Positions 43,203 through 51,670 of a DNA stretch of 64,000 bases are shown one piece after another. Origin of the DNA: Azospirillum lipoferum (lineage in GTDB: Bacteria > Pseudomonadota > Alphaproteobacteria > Azospirillales > Azospirillaceae); contig NZ_JALJXJ010000009.1 in assembly GCF_024170005.1 (NCBI RefSeq), positions 186,001-250,000 of the forward strand, read 5' to 3'. Numbering within the stretch: the first letter of the stretch is position 1; every line of letters starts with the position of its first letter. The position numbers and the translations under genes are program-made. The notes below the pieces were generated by a model. The model ran no database searches and was not told the DNA's origin. It was given only the letters and a program-made list of their open reading frames with translations.

Positions 43203-43976
43203 ATGCCAACCCCGTTTTCTCTCCGCCTGCTCCCGTCCAGTGTTCTGGGCAGCGTTCTCCTGCTGACGGCCGTTGCGGCGCCGGCTTCCGCCGACCAGCT
43301 GCGCATGGTGGCGCTCAGCTTTCCGCCGCTGATCTATGACGACGGCGGCAAGCCCGCCGGCATCGCCTATGACATCGTGACCGAGGCGATGAAGGCTGCC
43401 GGACACAGCGTGACGGTGGAGATCATGCCCTGGGCGCGGGCGCTCGACACCGTGCGCGAGGGCGGGGCCGATGCCATCTTCACCGCCTACAAGACGCCGG
43501 AGCGCGAGCAGTTCCTGACCTACTCCACCCAGGTGCTGGTGCCGCAGGTGGTGTCGCTGTTCGTGGCGAAGGACAGTCCGGTCAGTTTCGACGGCGACCT
43601 GTCCAAGCTGGCCGACCGCAAGTTCGGCGTGGTCAACCAGATCAGCTACGGTCCGATCCTCGACGAGGCGATCAAGGCCGGCGTGCTGCCGGCGGTGGAG
43701 AAATCCAACGACAGCGACAGCAACGTCAAGAAGCTGGTCTCCGGCCGCTTCGACGTGATGCCCAGCAACCGCTACGTCGCGCAGTATTTCCTCAAGCAGG
43801 CCGGTGCGCTCGAAAAGGTGAGGGAACTGACCCCGGCGGTGCAGGACATCCCCAGCTACATCGCCTTCACCAAGGCGCGCGACACCAGCAAGCTGCGCGA
43901 CGAGTTCGATGCCGGGGTGGCGGCGATGAAGGCCAGCGGCGCCTATCAGCAGATCCTGGACAAATACGCCCGCTAA
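43203..43976 (+). CDS. Periplasmic amino-acid-type solute-binding protein (family 3)
   Basis: A 257-residue secreted binding protein. The signal peptide (1-31) ends ASA, then DQLRMVALSFPPLIYDDGG and GIAYDIVTEAMKAAGH are typical of SBP_bac_3 proteins. The later EGGADAIFTAYKTPERE segment lines the ligand pocket. GGAGG lies 8 nt before ATG 43203. No permease or ATPase of its class is nearby, so it may deliver to an elsewhere-encoded system or act with the chemoreceptor downstream. Its position between the DUF1445 gene and pxpB suggests a pyroglutamate-related ligand (inference). Confidence 0.85.
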   Translation: MPTPFSLRLLPSSVLGSVLLLTAVAAPASADQLRMVALSFPPLIYDDGGKPAGIAYDIVTEAMKAAGHSVTVEIMPWARALDTVREGGADAIFTAYKTPEREQFLTYSTQVLVPQVVSLFVAKDSPVSFDGDLSKLADRKFGVVNQISYGPILDEAIKAGVLPAVEKSNDSDSNVKKLVSGRFDVMPSNRYVAQYFLKQAGALEKVRELTPAVQDIPSYIAFTKARDTSKLRDEFDAGVAAMKASGAYQQILDKYAR

Positions 43977-44032
43977 AAACGCCTGCTGACCGTCGGCAAC
44001 TTTCCCCTTCGACCAGCTTTCGAGAAGCCGCC

Positions 44033-44800
44033 ATGAGCGTGACCACCCCGTTCCCGGCGCCCGTTCTGCGGGCGGCCGGGGACAGTGCCCTGATCGTCGA
44101 GTTGGGCGACGGCATCGCCCCGGACCTGAACGCCGCCGTCCACCGCCTCGACCGCCGCATCGCTGACGCCCGTTTGTCCGGCATCGTCGAGACGGTACCG
44201 ACATACCGTTCGATCCTGGTGCAGTTCGATCCGGCGGTGACGGCGGCGGAGCCGCTGGGACAGGCCCTGCTGGGGTTGGTGGCGGAGCTGACGCAATCGA
44301 CGGCGGAACCGCAGCTGCGCTGGATCGTCCCGGTCTGCTTCGGCGGCGCCCACGGCGAGGATCTGGACGAGGTGGCCCGCCGGTCGGGATTGAGCACGGA
44401 GGAGGTGGTGCGTCTGCACTGCGCCGCCGACTACCGGGTCTATATGCTGGGCTTTTCCCCCGGCTTCGCCTATCTCGGCGGCCTGCCGGAGCTGCTCCAC
44501 CAGCCCCGGCGCGAGAACCCGCGCATGGTCACCCCGGCGGGCAGCGTCATGCAGGGCGGGGCGCAGGCGGCGATCTCCCCTATCGCCATGCCCAGCGGCT
44601 GGCACCTGCTGGGCCGTACCCCGGCGCGGACTTTCGATCTCAAGAGAGAGCCGCCCTTCCTGCTGGCGCCCGGCGACCGCATCCGCTTCACCGCGATCAG
44701 CGCTGCCGAATATGACCGGCTGGAGGGCATCAGTGGTTACCTGCCCGACTGCGAGACGATCACCCCGTCCGTCGCCCTGATGCAGGGAGCCGCCGCATGA
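44033..44800 (+). CDS. pxpB: 5-oxoprolinase subunit B (PxpB / KipI-like)
   Basis: A 255-residue subunit of the ATP-dependent 5-oxoprolinase that opens pyroglutamate to glutamate. The sequence shows the allophanate-hydrolase-like cyclophilin fold motifs CT_C_D: LRAAGDSALIVELGD at the start, YRVYMLGFSPGFAYLGGLP, NPRMVTPAGSVMQGGAQAAIS and GWHLLGRTP. It is the usual size for PxpB/KipI. Its stop overlaps the pxpC start (ATGA), so subunits B and C are translated together, as expected for an obligate complex. Subunit A lies downstream beyond a chemoreceptor gene. Confidence 0.9.
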   Translation: MSVTTPFPAPVLRAAGDSALIVELGDGIAPDLNAAVHRLDRRIADARLSGIVETVPTYRSILVQFDPAVTAAEPLGQALLGLVAELTQSTAEPQLRWIVPVCFGGAHGEDLDEVARRSGLSTEEVVRLHCAADYRVYMLGFSPGFAYLGGLPELLHQPRRENPRMVTPAGSVMQGGAQAAISPIAMPSGWHLLGRTPARTFDLKREPPFLLAPGDRIRFTAISAAEYDRLEGISGYLPDCETITPSVALMQGAAA

Positions 44801-45819
44801 CCACCCATCTGCGTATTGTCGCCGCCGGTCCCAGCTCCACTATCCAGGACCGCGGGCGGGTCGGCTATCAGCGTTATGGCGTCTCGGTCGCCGGGGCGGC
44901 CGACCCGCTGTTGCATGCCGCCGCCAATGCCCTGGTCGGCAACCGGCCGGGGGAGGGGGCGGTGGAGTTCACCCTGGCCGGCGACAGCGTGACGGTCGAA
45001 GGCGGGCCGGTGCGCATCGCCGTTGCCGCCGATGCCGAGCTGGCGGTGGATGGCGAGCCGGTGCCGGGCTGGACCAGCCTGCGCCTGACCGATGGACAGA
45101 CCCTGCGGATCGGTGCCTTGCGCGGGGGCATGCGCGGCTATTGGGCGGTGGAGGGTGGTTTCGCCCTTCAGCCGGTGCTGGGCAGCGTCGCCACCCACAT
45201 ACGCAGCCGTATGGGTGGGATCGACGGCGGTGCGCTGAAGGCCGGCGACCGGCTGCCACTGGCCCTCGACCAGGCGGCGGACAGGGGCGAGCGCTGCCTC
45301 GACCCCTCCCTTCTGCCGACGCGCGGCGACCGGCTGCGCGTCATGCTGGGGCCGCAGCAGGATTACTTCACCCCCGCCGGGATCGAAGCCTTCCTGGAGG
45401 AGGACTATACAGTCAGCCATGAGGCCGACCGCATGGGCTGCCGGCTGGATGGGCCGGCGATCGAACATGCCCGCGGCTTCAACATCACCTCCGACGGCAT
45501 TCCGCTGGGGGCCGTGCAGGTTCCCGGCACCGGGCGGCCCATCGTTCTGCTGGCCGACCGCCAGACCACCGGCGGCTATCCCAAGATCGCCTGCGTCGTC
45601 GGGCCGGACGTCGCGGCGCTGGCGCAGATGCGGCCCGGCGAGCGGCTGCGCTTCACCGCCGTCGATGCGGCGGAGGCCGGCCGCATTCAGGCCCGCCATC
45701 GCGAACTGGTGGACGGCCTGCCGGCGCTGCTGCAATCGGCCGGCGGTTTCGCGCTGTACGACAGCGGCCGGCTGCTCGGCTTCAACCTGATCGGCGGGGC
45801 GGTCACCGGCTGGGACTGA
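44797..45819 (+). CDS. pxpC: 5-oxoprolinase subunit C (PxpC, carboxyltransferase-type)
   Basis: A 340-residue subunit of 5-oxoprolinase, of the biotin-dependent carboxyltransferase / CT_A_B family. Signatures include STIQDRGRVGYQRYGVSVAGAAD near the N-terminus, the ANALVGNRPGEGAVEFTL segment, RVMLGPQQDYFT, EADRMGCRLDGP and TGGYPKIACVVGPD. Start overlaps pxpB by 4 nt. With PxpA and PxpB it catalyses ATP-driven opening of the lactam ring. The family was earlier called urea amidolyase-related or KipA. It is full length. Confidence 0.9.
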   Translation: MTTHLRIVAAGPSSTIQDRGRVGYQRYGVSVAGAADPLLHAAANALVGNRPGEGAVEFTLAGDSVTVEGGPVRIAVAADAELAVDGEPVPGWTSLRLTDGQTLRIGALRGGMRGYWAVEGGFALQPVLGSVATHIRSRMGGIDGGALKAGDRLPLALDQAADRGERCLDPSLLPTRGDRLRVMLGPQQDYFTPAGIEAFLEEDYTVSHEADRMGCRLDGPAIEHARGFNITSDGIPLGAVQVPGTGRPIVLLADRQTTGGYPKIACVVGPDVAALAQMRPGERLRFTAVDAAEAGRIQARHRELVDGLPALLQSAGGFALYDSGRLLGFNLIGGAVTGWD

Positions 45820-45863
45820 CCCCTCATATCCGACGCCCCAACACCCACAATGGAGTGGACCTG

Positions 45864-47438
45864 ATGCTGCAGCGTGTGGGCCGTACCCTTGCCATGCGTG
45901 TCGTCGTCCCGATCGCCCTGATGGTCACCATCATCAGCGCGACCGGCATAGCCGCCGTCGTCACCGTCAACCGCGAGGATGCCCGCACCGCGTTGGAGGA
46001 CAGGGCGGCGGTCACCGTCCGCGTCATCGCCGGCGGGCTGGCCGAGCCGCTGTGGAATGTCGATGCCGAATCCGCCGCGGCGCAGCTGGCGGCGCTCGCC
46101 AACGATCCCGACTATCTCGGCAGCCGGGTGCTCGATCCCAAGGGACAGGTCTTCGCCAAGAGCGGCGACGTGTCGGATGGCGACCCGTCGGTGCTGGTCC
46201 GCCGCGCCGACATCCAGCGCAAGGCCGGCACTCGTACGGACAAGCTCGGTACGGTGGAGATCCACCTGTCGCCCCGCCGGGCGGAGCGGCAGGCGGCGGA
46301 ACGGGCCTGGCTGCTGGCCGGCGGTGGGCTGGCGGCGTTGGTGGCGCTGTGCGGCGTGCTGTTCGTGATGGTGCGCGGCGCCACCCGGCCGATCGTCCGC
46401 CTGACTGGGGTGATGACCCGGCTGGCGGCCGGCGAGCGCGCGGTCGAGGTGCCGTCGCTCGACCGCCGGGACGAGATCGGCCGGATGGCCGAAGCGGTGC
46501 AGGTCTTCAAGGAACAGGGGGCCGCCAAGCAGCGGCTGGAGGCCGAACAGATCGAACTGCGCCGGCAGGCGGAGGCGGAGCGCCATGCCGCCATCGCCGC
46601 GGTCGCCGACGATTTCGAACGCCGCGTCGGCAGCGCTTTGGGCGAGGTGCTGCGCACCACCGACGGCATGGGGGCGGCGACACGCAGCCTTGCCGGGGTG
46701 GCGGAGCACAACGGGCAGGTCAGCCGGCAGGCCGCCGGCAACGCCGCGGCGGTGAACGCCTCGGTCGACGGCATGGCCGCCGCGGTGGACGAACTGGTCG
46801 CCTCCATCCGCGAGATCTCGGCCCAGGCCCAGCAGTCGCAATCGATCGCCGACGAGGCGTCGCGCCGCGCCACAAAGGCGACCGAACAGGTGGCGGGACT
46901 GGTCCAGGCCTCCGACCGGGTGTCGGCGGTGGTGACGCTGATCCATGCCATCGCCAAGCAGACCAATCTGCTGGCGCTGAATGCCACCATCGAGGCTGCC
47001 CGCGCCGGAGAGGCCGGAAAGGGCTTCGCCGTGGTGGCCGGCGAGGTGAAGGCGCTGGCGACCCAGACCGCCAGGGCGACCGAGGACATCGAGACGCAGA
47101 TCCGCGCCATCCAGGGCTCCACCGGCTCCGCCGCCGACGAGATCGTCGAGATCGCCCGCGTGGTGGAGAGCCTCAGCCAGATCAGTGCCTCGATCGCCGC
47201 GGCGGTGGAGGAGCAGAACGCCGCGACGGCGGAGATCGGCCGCGGCGTCAGCGAGGCCGCCCAGGGGGTGCGCGCCCTGCTGGGTGACGTGAACGCGACG
47301 TCCGAGGTGGCCGGGCAGACCGGCGATGCCTCCAGCCAGCTGGACAGCGCCGCCGGCACGCTGAGCGAGCAGATGGGGGCGATGCGCAGCGAGGTTGCCG
47401 GCTTCATCCGTTCCCTGCGACAGTCGGAAGCGGCGTGA
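45864..47438 (+). CDS. Methyl-accepting chemotaxis protein embedded in the pyroglutamate operon
   Basis: A 524-residue chemoreceptor. The first membrane segment is at about 10-34, a short periplasmic sensor at about 35-147 (with GGLAEPLWNVDAESAAAQL and VLDPKGQVFAKSGDV, resembling CHASE8-type sensors), the second segment at about 149-171, then HAMP and the signalling domain with the conserved hairpin tip IAKQTNLLALNATIEAARAG. GGAG lies 8 nt before ATG 45864. It lies 44 nt after pxpC and 42 nt before pxpA, inside an otherwise metabolic operon. Taxis toward pyroglutamate or its transported precursor is a plausible inference; direct or binding-protein-mediated sensing is not distinguishable. Confidence 0.9.
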   Translation: MLQRVGRTLAMRVVVPIALMVTIISATGIAAVVTVNREDARTALEDRAAVTVRVIAGGLAEPLWNVDAESAAAQLAALANDPDYLGSRVLDPKGQVFAKSGDVSDGDPSVLVRRADIQRKAGTRTDKLGTVEIHLSPRRAERQAAERAWLLAGGGLAALVALCGVLFVMVRGATRPIVRLTGVMTRLAAGERAVEVPSLDRRDEIGRMAEAVQVFKEQGAAKQRLEAEQIELRRQAEAERHAAIAAVADDFERRVGSALGEVLRTTDGMGAATRSLAGVAEHNGQVSRQAAGNAAAVNASVDGMAAAVDELVASIREISAQAQQSQSIADEASRRATKATEQVAGLVQASDRVSAVVTLIHAIAKQTNLLALNATIEAARAGEAGKGFAVVAGEVKALATQTARATEDIETQIRAIQGSTGSAADEIVEIARVVESLSQISASIAAAVEEQNAATAEIGRGVSEAAQGVRALLGDVNATSEVAGQTGDASSQLDSAAGTLSEQMGAMRSEVAGFIRSLRQSEAA

Positions 47439-47480
47439 GAGCGCCCTGCCTTTTTCCGTGAATGACCTGAGAGAAATGCC

Positions 47481-48248
47481 ATGCCAAGCATCGATCTGAA
47501 CTGCGACATGGGCGAGGGGTACGGCGCCTGGACCATGGGCGACGACCGGGCGATGCTGGACATCGTCACCTCCGCCAACATCGCCTGCGGCTTCCATGCC
47601 GGCGACCCCACCATCATGGCCGACACCGCCCGGCTGGCGGGGGAGAGGGGCGTGCGCATCGGCGCCCATCCGGGATTCGAGGACCGCTCCGGCTTCGGCC
47701 GCCGGGTGATCCGCGGCATCAGCGCCACGGAGGTCGAACGGCTGGTCGCCTATCAGGTCGGGGCGCTCCAGGCCTGTGCGGCGCTGTCGGGGCAGCGGGT
47801 GACCCATGTGAAGCCGCACGGCGCCCTCTACAACATGGCGGCGGTGGAGCCGGATCTGGCCGGCGCCATCGCCCGCGCCGTCAAGGCGGTCGACCCCGCT
47901 CTGCTGTTCGTCGTTCCGCCGCTGAGCGCCATGGAGCGCGCCGGGCAGGATGTCGGCCTGCGCGTGGCGCGCGAGGCCTTCGCCGACCGCACCTATGAGG
48001 ATGACGGCACCCTGACGCCGCGGTCGGTGGCGGGATCGGTGATCCACGACCCGGATCTGGCGGCGGCACGGGTGGTGCGGATGGTGCTGGACGGGGCGGT
48101 GGAAAGCCGCCACGGCACGCGGCTGCCGATCGTGGCGGACACCATCTGCGTGCATGGCGATACGCCGACGGCAGTCGCCATGGCGGCTACGGTGAGGCGT
48201 GCGCTGGAGGCGGCAGGAGTGGCGGTTCGGGCGGTGGGACACGATTGA
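47481..48248 (+). CDS. pxpA: 5-oxoprolinase subunit A (PxpA / LamB-YcsF family)
   Basis: A 255-residue subunit of 5-oxoprolinase, from the LamB/YcsF family. Motifs: IDLNCDMGEGYGAW at the N-terminus, ANIACGFHAGDP, VRIGAHPGFEDR, GRRVI and HVKPHGALYNM, with VADTICVHGDTP near the C-terminus. All are highly conserved across PxpA proteins. A GAGAG-like site precedes ATG 47481. The separation of pxpA from pxpBC by a chemoreceptor gene is unusual; in most genomes the three are adjacent. The region after its stop has no terminator I could identify. Confidence 0.92.
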   Translation: MPSIDLNCDMGEGYGAWTMGDDRAMLDIVTSANIACGFHAGDPTIMADTARLAGERGVRIGAHPGFEDRSGFGRRVIRGISATEVERLVAYQVGALQACAALSGQRVTHVKPHGALYNMAAVEPDLAGAIARAVKAVDPALLFVVPPLSAMERAGQDVGLRVAREAFADRTYEDDGTLTPRSVAGSVIHDPDLAAARVVRMVLDGAVESRHGTRLPIVADTICVHGDTPTAVAMAATVRRALEAAGVAVRAVGHD

Positions 48249-48448
48249 TCCCAGGCAGATCTTTGCCTTCGTCCTGACACTCTCTCATTACGAGAATAAG
48301 CCCGTATTTCTGCATCGCAACATGCAAAAGGCGGGTCACAGTTTTGTCAGAATTTTAGACGAACATCTCTCAAACCGGAAAGGATACACAGGGGCCGTCT
48401 CGACAAAACGGATAGTCGATCCCGGCCAAACAGCACAGGGTTTGCCCA

Positions 48449-49213
48449 ATGAAACACCGAATTTCCATGCCTGTTCTGGCGGCAATGGCGATTTTATGGG
48501 CAAGCTCTGCGTCTGCTGATATCCTATACCAAAAGGGTAGTTTTGCGGATCAGAGGCATTTCTTGGCTGTCGATGTCTCGTGGGGTGAGCTGGAGATCGG
48601 GCAGGCCGACAGCGCCCGCAACCGTCTGGTGGGAGCGGCGGCCTTGCCGGCCTCCACCGGCGCCGGCAGCCGGACGGCGAAGCTGACCTACTACACCCCG
48701 CCGCTGCGCGGCTTCGAACTGGGCGCCAGCTACACGCCGATGCCGCGCGGGGCGGGGGACATGCCCGACCCGCGCGAGGCGATGCATCTGGTGGAGGCGG
48801 CGGTGCGCAAGACCATCCTGATGGGCGGCATCAGCACCCGCTTTTCCGCCGGCACCAGCCGGGCGCGGGTCCGCAGCGACAGCCGCCGCCTGCCGCGCCA
48901 GTCCTGGATCGTCGGAACCCAGTTCGCGTGGCAGAGCGTGACGCTCGACGGCGACCTGCGCCAACAGCAGGAGGCCGATGGCCTGTCGGTCCGCAGCCTG
49001 AACGCGGCGCTGGCCTATGGCCGCGGCGACATGACCCTGTCCTTCCGGGCAAGGCGGACGCTGCCGGAGAATGGCGCGGCCAGCGACCATTACCTTGCCG
49101 ATCTGGCCTATCACATCACGCCGCGCTGGCAGGTGGTGGCCGACACCAACGTCGACACCGGTGCGGAGTCCATGGGCACGGTGGTGAAGGTCGGTGCCCG
49201 GCTGGTGTTCTGA
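48449..49213 (+). CDS. Secreted porin-like beta-barrel protein, short
   Basis: A 254-residue exported protein. The signal peptide (1-23) ends ASA. The mature part alternates short beta-strand-like stretches with turns and ends in Phe (VGARLVF), as outer-membrane barrels do. VDVSWGELEIGQADSARNRL resembles the GxLxxGxxD segment of general porins. It is shorter than usual porins of 330-380 residues and lacks obvious constriction-loop sequence. The first 40 codons and 200 nt upstream are AT-richer than the rest, suggesting a composite or recently acquired 5' part. A weak AGGG precedes ATG 48449. Function remains inferred; it may be a small porin or a barrel-type adhesin. Confidence 0.6.
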   Translation: MKHRISMPVLAAMAILWASSASADILYQKGSFADQRHFLAVDVSWGELEIGQADSARNRLVGAAALPASTGAGSRTAKLTYYTPPLRGFELGASYTPMPRGAGDMPDPREAMHLVEAAVRKTILMGGISTRFSAGTSRARVRSDSRRLPRQSWIVGTQFAWQSVTLDGDLRQQQEADGLSVRSLNAALAYGRGDMTLSFRARRTLPENGAASDHYLADLAYHITPRWQVVADTNVDTGAESMGTVVKVGARLVF

Positions 49214-49217
49214 GCAA

Positions 49218-50330
49218 TCAGGCTGTCAGCACTGACGCCAGCCGGTCGGCCGCCTCGTCCACCTCCGCCGCCGTGGTGCCACGGCCCAGACCGAAGCGCA
49301 GGCTGGCATGGGCGTCCGCCGCCGACAGCCCGAGTGCCAGCAGAACATGCGACGGCTCCCCCGCACCGCTGTGGCAGGCGGATCCGGTGGCGACGGCAAG
49401 CTCCGGCAGATCCAGCAGGAGGTCGGCGGCGTCGATCCCGGGAATGGTGACGTTCAGGCAGCCGGCCAGCCCGTCCGCTGCGCCATTGCGGCGGATGCCG
49501 GGCAGCCGCTCCTGCAAGCGCTGCCACAACCGGTCACGCAGCGCGGCACTGCGCCGGGCATCCTCCTCCCGCCGCTCGCGCGCCAGCCGGCAGGCGGCGC
49601 CAAGCCCGACGCAGAGCGGCGTCGGCAGCGTTCCCGGCCGCAATCCCCGCTGCTGCCCGCCGCCGGCCGAGGCCGGCACCGGCCGGAAGGGCGGCCGGAC
49701 GATCAGGGCGCCGATGCCCATCGGCCCATACAGCTTGTGGCCCGACAGGCTGAGCCCATGCAGGCCGAGCGCCGCCATGTCGAGGACCCGTGTGCCCAGG
49801 GCCTGCACGGCGTCGCTGTGCATCGTCGCGCCATGACGGGCGGCGACCGCGGCCAGTTCGGCCAACGGCTGCACCGTTCCGACCTCGTTGTTGGCGGCCA
49901 TCACCGACACCAGGGACGGCTTCGGCAGGTCGGCCAGGGCGCTGTCCAGTGCGGCGGGATCGACGCGGCCGGTGCCGTCCGCCGGCAGAATGACCACCGG
50001 ATGGCCGCGCCGCCGCAACTCCGGCAGGTAGCCCAGGATGCTGGCATGCTCCACCGCCGAGACGACACAGCCGCCGCCCGCCGGCACGCCGCCCAGCAGG
50101 GCCAGCGCGTTCGCCTCGGTGGCGCCGGAGGTGAAGACGACCTCGCCCGGCTGCGCGCCGACCAGGGTGGCGACTTCGCCCCGCGCCTCTTCGATGGCGT
50201 CGGCGGCGCGCCAGCCGGCCGGATGGGCGGCATGCGGGTTGCCGACGGCTTCCGGCCGCATCCAGGGCAGCATCGCCTCCAGCACCAGCGGGTCGAGCGG
50301 CGTCGAGGCCAGATGGTCGAGGTAGATCAT
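49218..50330 (-). CDS. Cysteine desulfurase (NifS/IscS-type), standalone
   Basis: A 370-residue PLP enzyme that removes sulfur from cysteine to give alanine and an enzyme persulfide. The PLP lysine is K199 in LSLSGHKLYGPMG, and the catalytic Cys is C319 in ATGSACHSG. The GATEANALAL motif binds cofactor. The short Cys loop (SACHSG) is that of group I desulfurases. No iscU, sufE, tusA or nifU gene is adjacent, so the sulfur acceptor is unknown; it may serve tRNA thiolation or a specialised cluster. It is convergent with the porin-like gene, 4 nt apart. Confidence 0.9.
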   Translation of the reverse strand: MIYLDHLASTPLDPLVLEAMLPWMRPEAVGNPHAAHPAGWRAADAIEEARGEVATLVGAQPGEVVFTSGATEANALALLGGVPAGGGCVVSAVEHASILGYLPELRRRGHPVVILPADGTGRVDPAALDSALADLPKPSLVSVMAANNEVGTVQPLAELAAVAARHGATMHSDAVQALGTRVLDMAALGLHGLSLSGHKLYGPMGIGALIVRPPFRPVPASAGGGQQRGLRPGTLPTPLCVGLGAACRLARERREEDARRSAALRDRLWQRLQERLPGIRRNGAADGLAGCLNVTIPGIDAADLLLDLPELAVATGSACHSGAGEPSHVLLALGLSAADAHASLRFGLGRGTTAAEVDEAADRLASVLTA

Positions 50331-50425
50331 GCTGCGCAGTATCGCGCCATTGATGGTGGAAGGGGAGGGGGAGCTGCGCCCTCTCCGTCATTCCGAGCGG
50401 TCGCAATCGAAATGCGGGTGCTGTT

Positions 50426-50911
50426 TCAGGCAGGAGACGCCGGGGCCGCGAAGGCGTTGAGCATCGCGCGCCAGTTGTCGGCCGTCATCGATGCCCTGTA
50501 CTCGTTCTGCATCTCGGGCGTCATGACTTCCATCATCTGGCGCCCTTCGATCCAGATCTCGACGACGCCGAACATGCCGCCGCGATTGCGGTACTTGGCC
50601 GGCCAACCCTCCCGCGCCGCGATCTCCAGCACGGCCTCCTGCGAAAGCGACGTGCCGATCGCCGCATGGGTGGCGGTGAAATTCACCTGCCCCGTCGCCT
50701 CTCCGTACGCGTCCGCATCTCCCGTGGCTTCGCGCAGCACGGTATCGATCGGATAGACCTCCAGCGCGGTGCGGCGGTCGTCGCCGGCAAGCACGATCCA
50801 CCCGTTGTCCGAGACAGGCGGGAAGAACAGAGCCTCGCCACCCCAGAGCTCTGCGATGACCCCGGCGACATGCTGCGGGTCGTGAGCGGCGATTGAAACG
50901 TGGAACAGCAT
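50426..50911 (-). CDS. VOC/glyoxalase-like hypothetical protein
   Basis: A 161-residue protein with the general pattern of vicinal-oxygen-chelate folds: an N-terminal LFHVSIAAHD strand, LALEVYPIDT-like metal-side residues and a second half with VEIWIEGRQMMEVMTPEMQ. The short N-terminal HVSIAAHD could hold one metal ligand; others are not certain. AAGGGG is upstream of ATG 50911. It is divergent from a TetR regulator, with two operator copies in the gap, so it is probably the regulator's target and may neutralise or metabolise the inducer (inference). Substrate unknown. Confidence 0.7.
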   Translation of the reverse strand: MLFHVSIAAHDPQHVAGVIAELWGGEALFFPPVSDNGWIVLAGDDRRTALEVYPIDTVLREATGDADAYGEATGQVNFTATHAAIGTSLSQEAVLEIAAREGWPAKYRNRGGMFGVVEIWIEGRQMMEVMTPEMQNEYRASMTADNWRAMLNAFAAPASPA

Positions 50912-50952
50912 GGATGCCCCCCTTTTTTTCTGCGATGGCTTGATCTACAAAG

Positions 50953-50995
50953 TGGCACGGATTGTGTCAATATAATTTTGGCACAGCTTGTGCCA
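50953..50995. promoter_or_regulatory. Pair of palindromic TetR operators flanking a -10 element
   Basis: TGGCACAGCTTGTGCCA (50979-50995) is a perfect inverted repeat with 7-bp arms around GCT. TGGCACGGATTGTGTCA (50953-50969) is a second copy with two mismatches. Their centres are 26 bp apart. TATAAT at 50971-50976 lies between them. The gap separates a TetR-family gene (51014, plus) from the VOC-like gene (50911, minus), the textbook setting for autoregulation and control of the divergent gene. Confidence 0.8.
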
Positions 50996-51013
50996 TTTTT
51001 AGAGGGCCTTCCC

Positions 51014-51616
51014 ATGACCGCAGATCTCCAGCCCGCCTCCACCCTTCGGGAACAGAAGAAAAACGATGCGCGGACGAAGATTGCCGATGCCGTCATTCAG
51101 ATGATGGCGGATGGGCGCACGGACATCAGCCATGACGTCGTTGCGGAAGTGACCGGCATCAGCCGCCGCACGGTCTACCGGCATTTCGCGGATCGCGAGG
51201 CCCTGTTCTCGGGCGCCAGCACCCGGGTGCGCGAACTCGCCGGCAATCGCGTGACCTTCCCGTCGAGCGAGAAGGACCTGCTCGACACGGCCGCGATCTA
51301 TGAGGGGTTCGATCGTATCGCGCCGATCGTGACCCTGGTGCGGTCGACCCCGCAGGGACGCGCCATGCGCAAATCGCAGAAGCTTGAGCGGCAGGAGAGC
51401 TACCGGGCGGCCACGGCCGACGCGGTGAAGGATTTGCCCGAGCCCGACCGCACCTTGGCCACGGCGATGCTTCAGGTGCTGCACACCACGCCCTGGCTTG
51501 AGATGCGCGACCACTGGGATTTGAACGGCGAACAGATCGCGCGCGCGACCGCCTGGGCGATCAGGACGCTGCTCAACGATCTTCGCACGCGGAAAGGCAA
51601 GCCTCTCGACCAGTGA
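51014..51616 (+). CDS. TetR-family transcriptional repressor
   Basis: A 200-residue regulator. Residues about 15-62 hold the TetR helix-turn-helix (TKIADAVIQMMADGRTDISHD, VAEVTGISRRTVYRHFADREALF), followed by a helical ligand-binding domain (about 70-195). ATG 51014 follows GAGGG with 8-nt spacing; a longer frame begins at 50900 but reads through the operators and is rejected. It is divergent from the VOC-like gene, with its probable operators between them. The ligand is unknown; pocket-lining composition gives no hint. Confidence 0.87.
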   Translation: MTADLQPASTLREQKKNDARTKIADAVIQMMADGRTDISHDVVAEVTGISRRTVYRHFADREALFSGASTRVRELAGNRVTFPSSEKDLLDTAAIYEGFDRIAPIVTLVRSTPQGRAMRKSQKLERQESYRAATADAVKDLPEPDRTLATAMLQVLHTTPWLEMRDHWDLNGEQIARATAWAIRTLLNDLRTRKGKPLDQ

Positions 51617-51670
51617 AGCACCGGCTTCCCGTCTTGGCAGGGGCGGGGGGCTCCCCCTGCCGCCGGACCG

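Noticed and set aside
50900..51013. N-terminal extension of the TetR protein
   Set aside because: It would translate through both palindromic operators and the -10 element; ATG 51014 has a good ribosome site and a normal TetR start.
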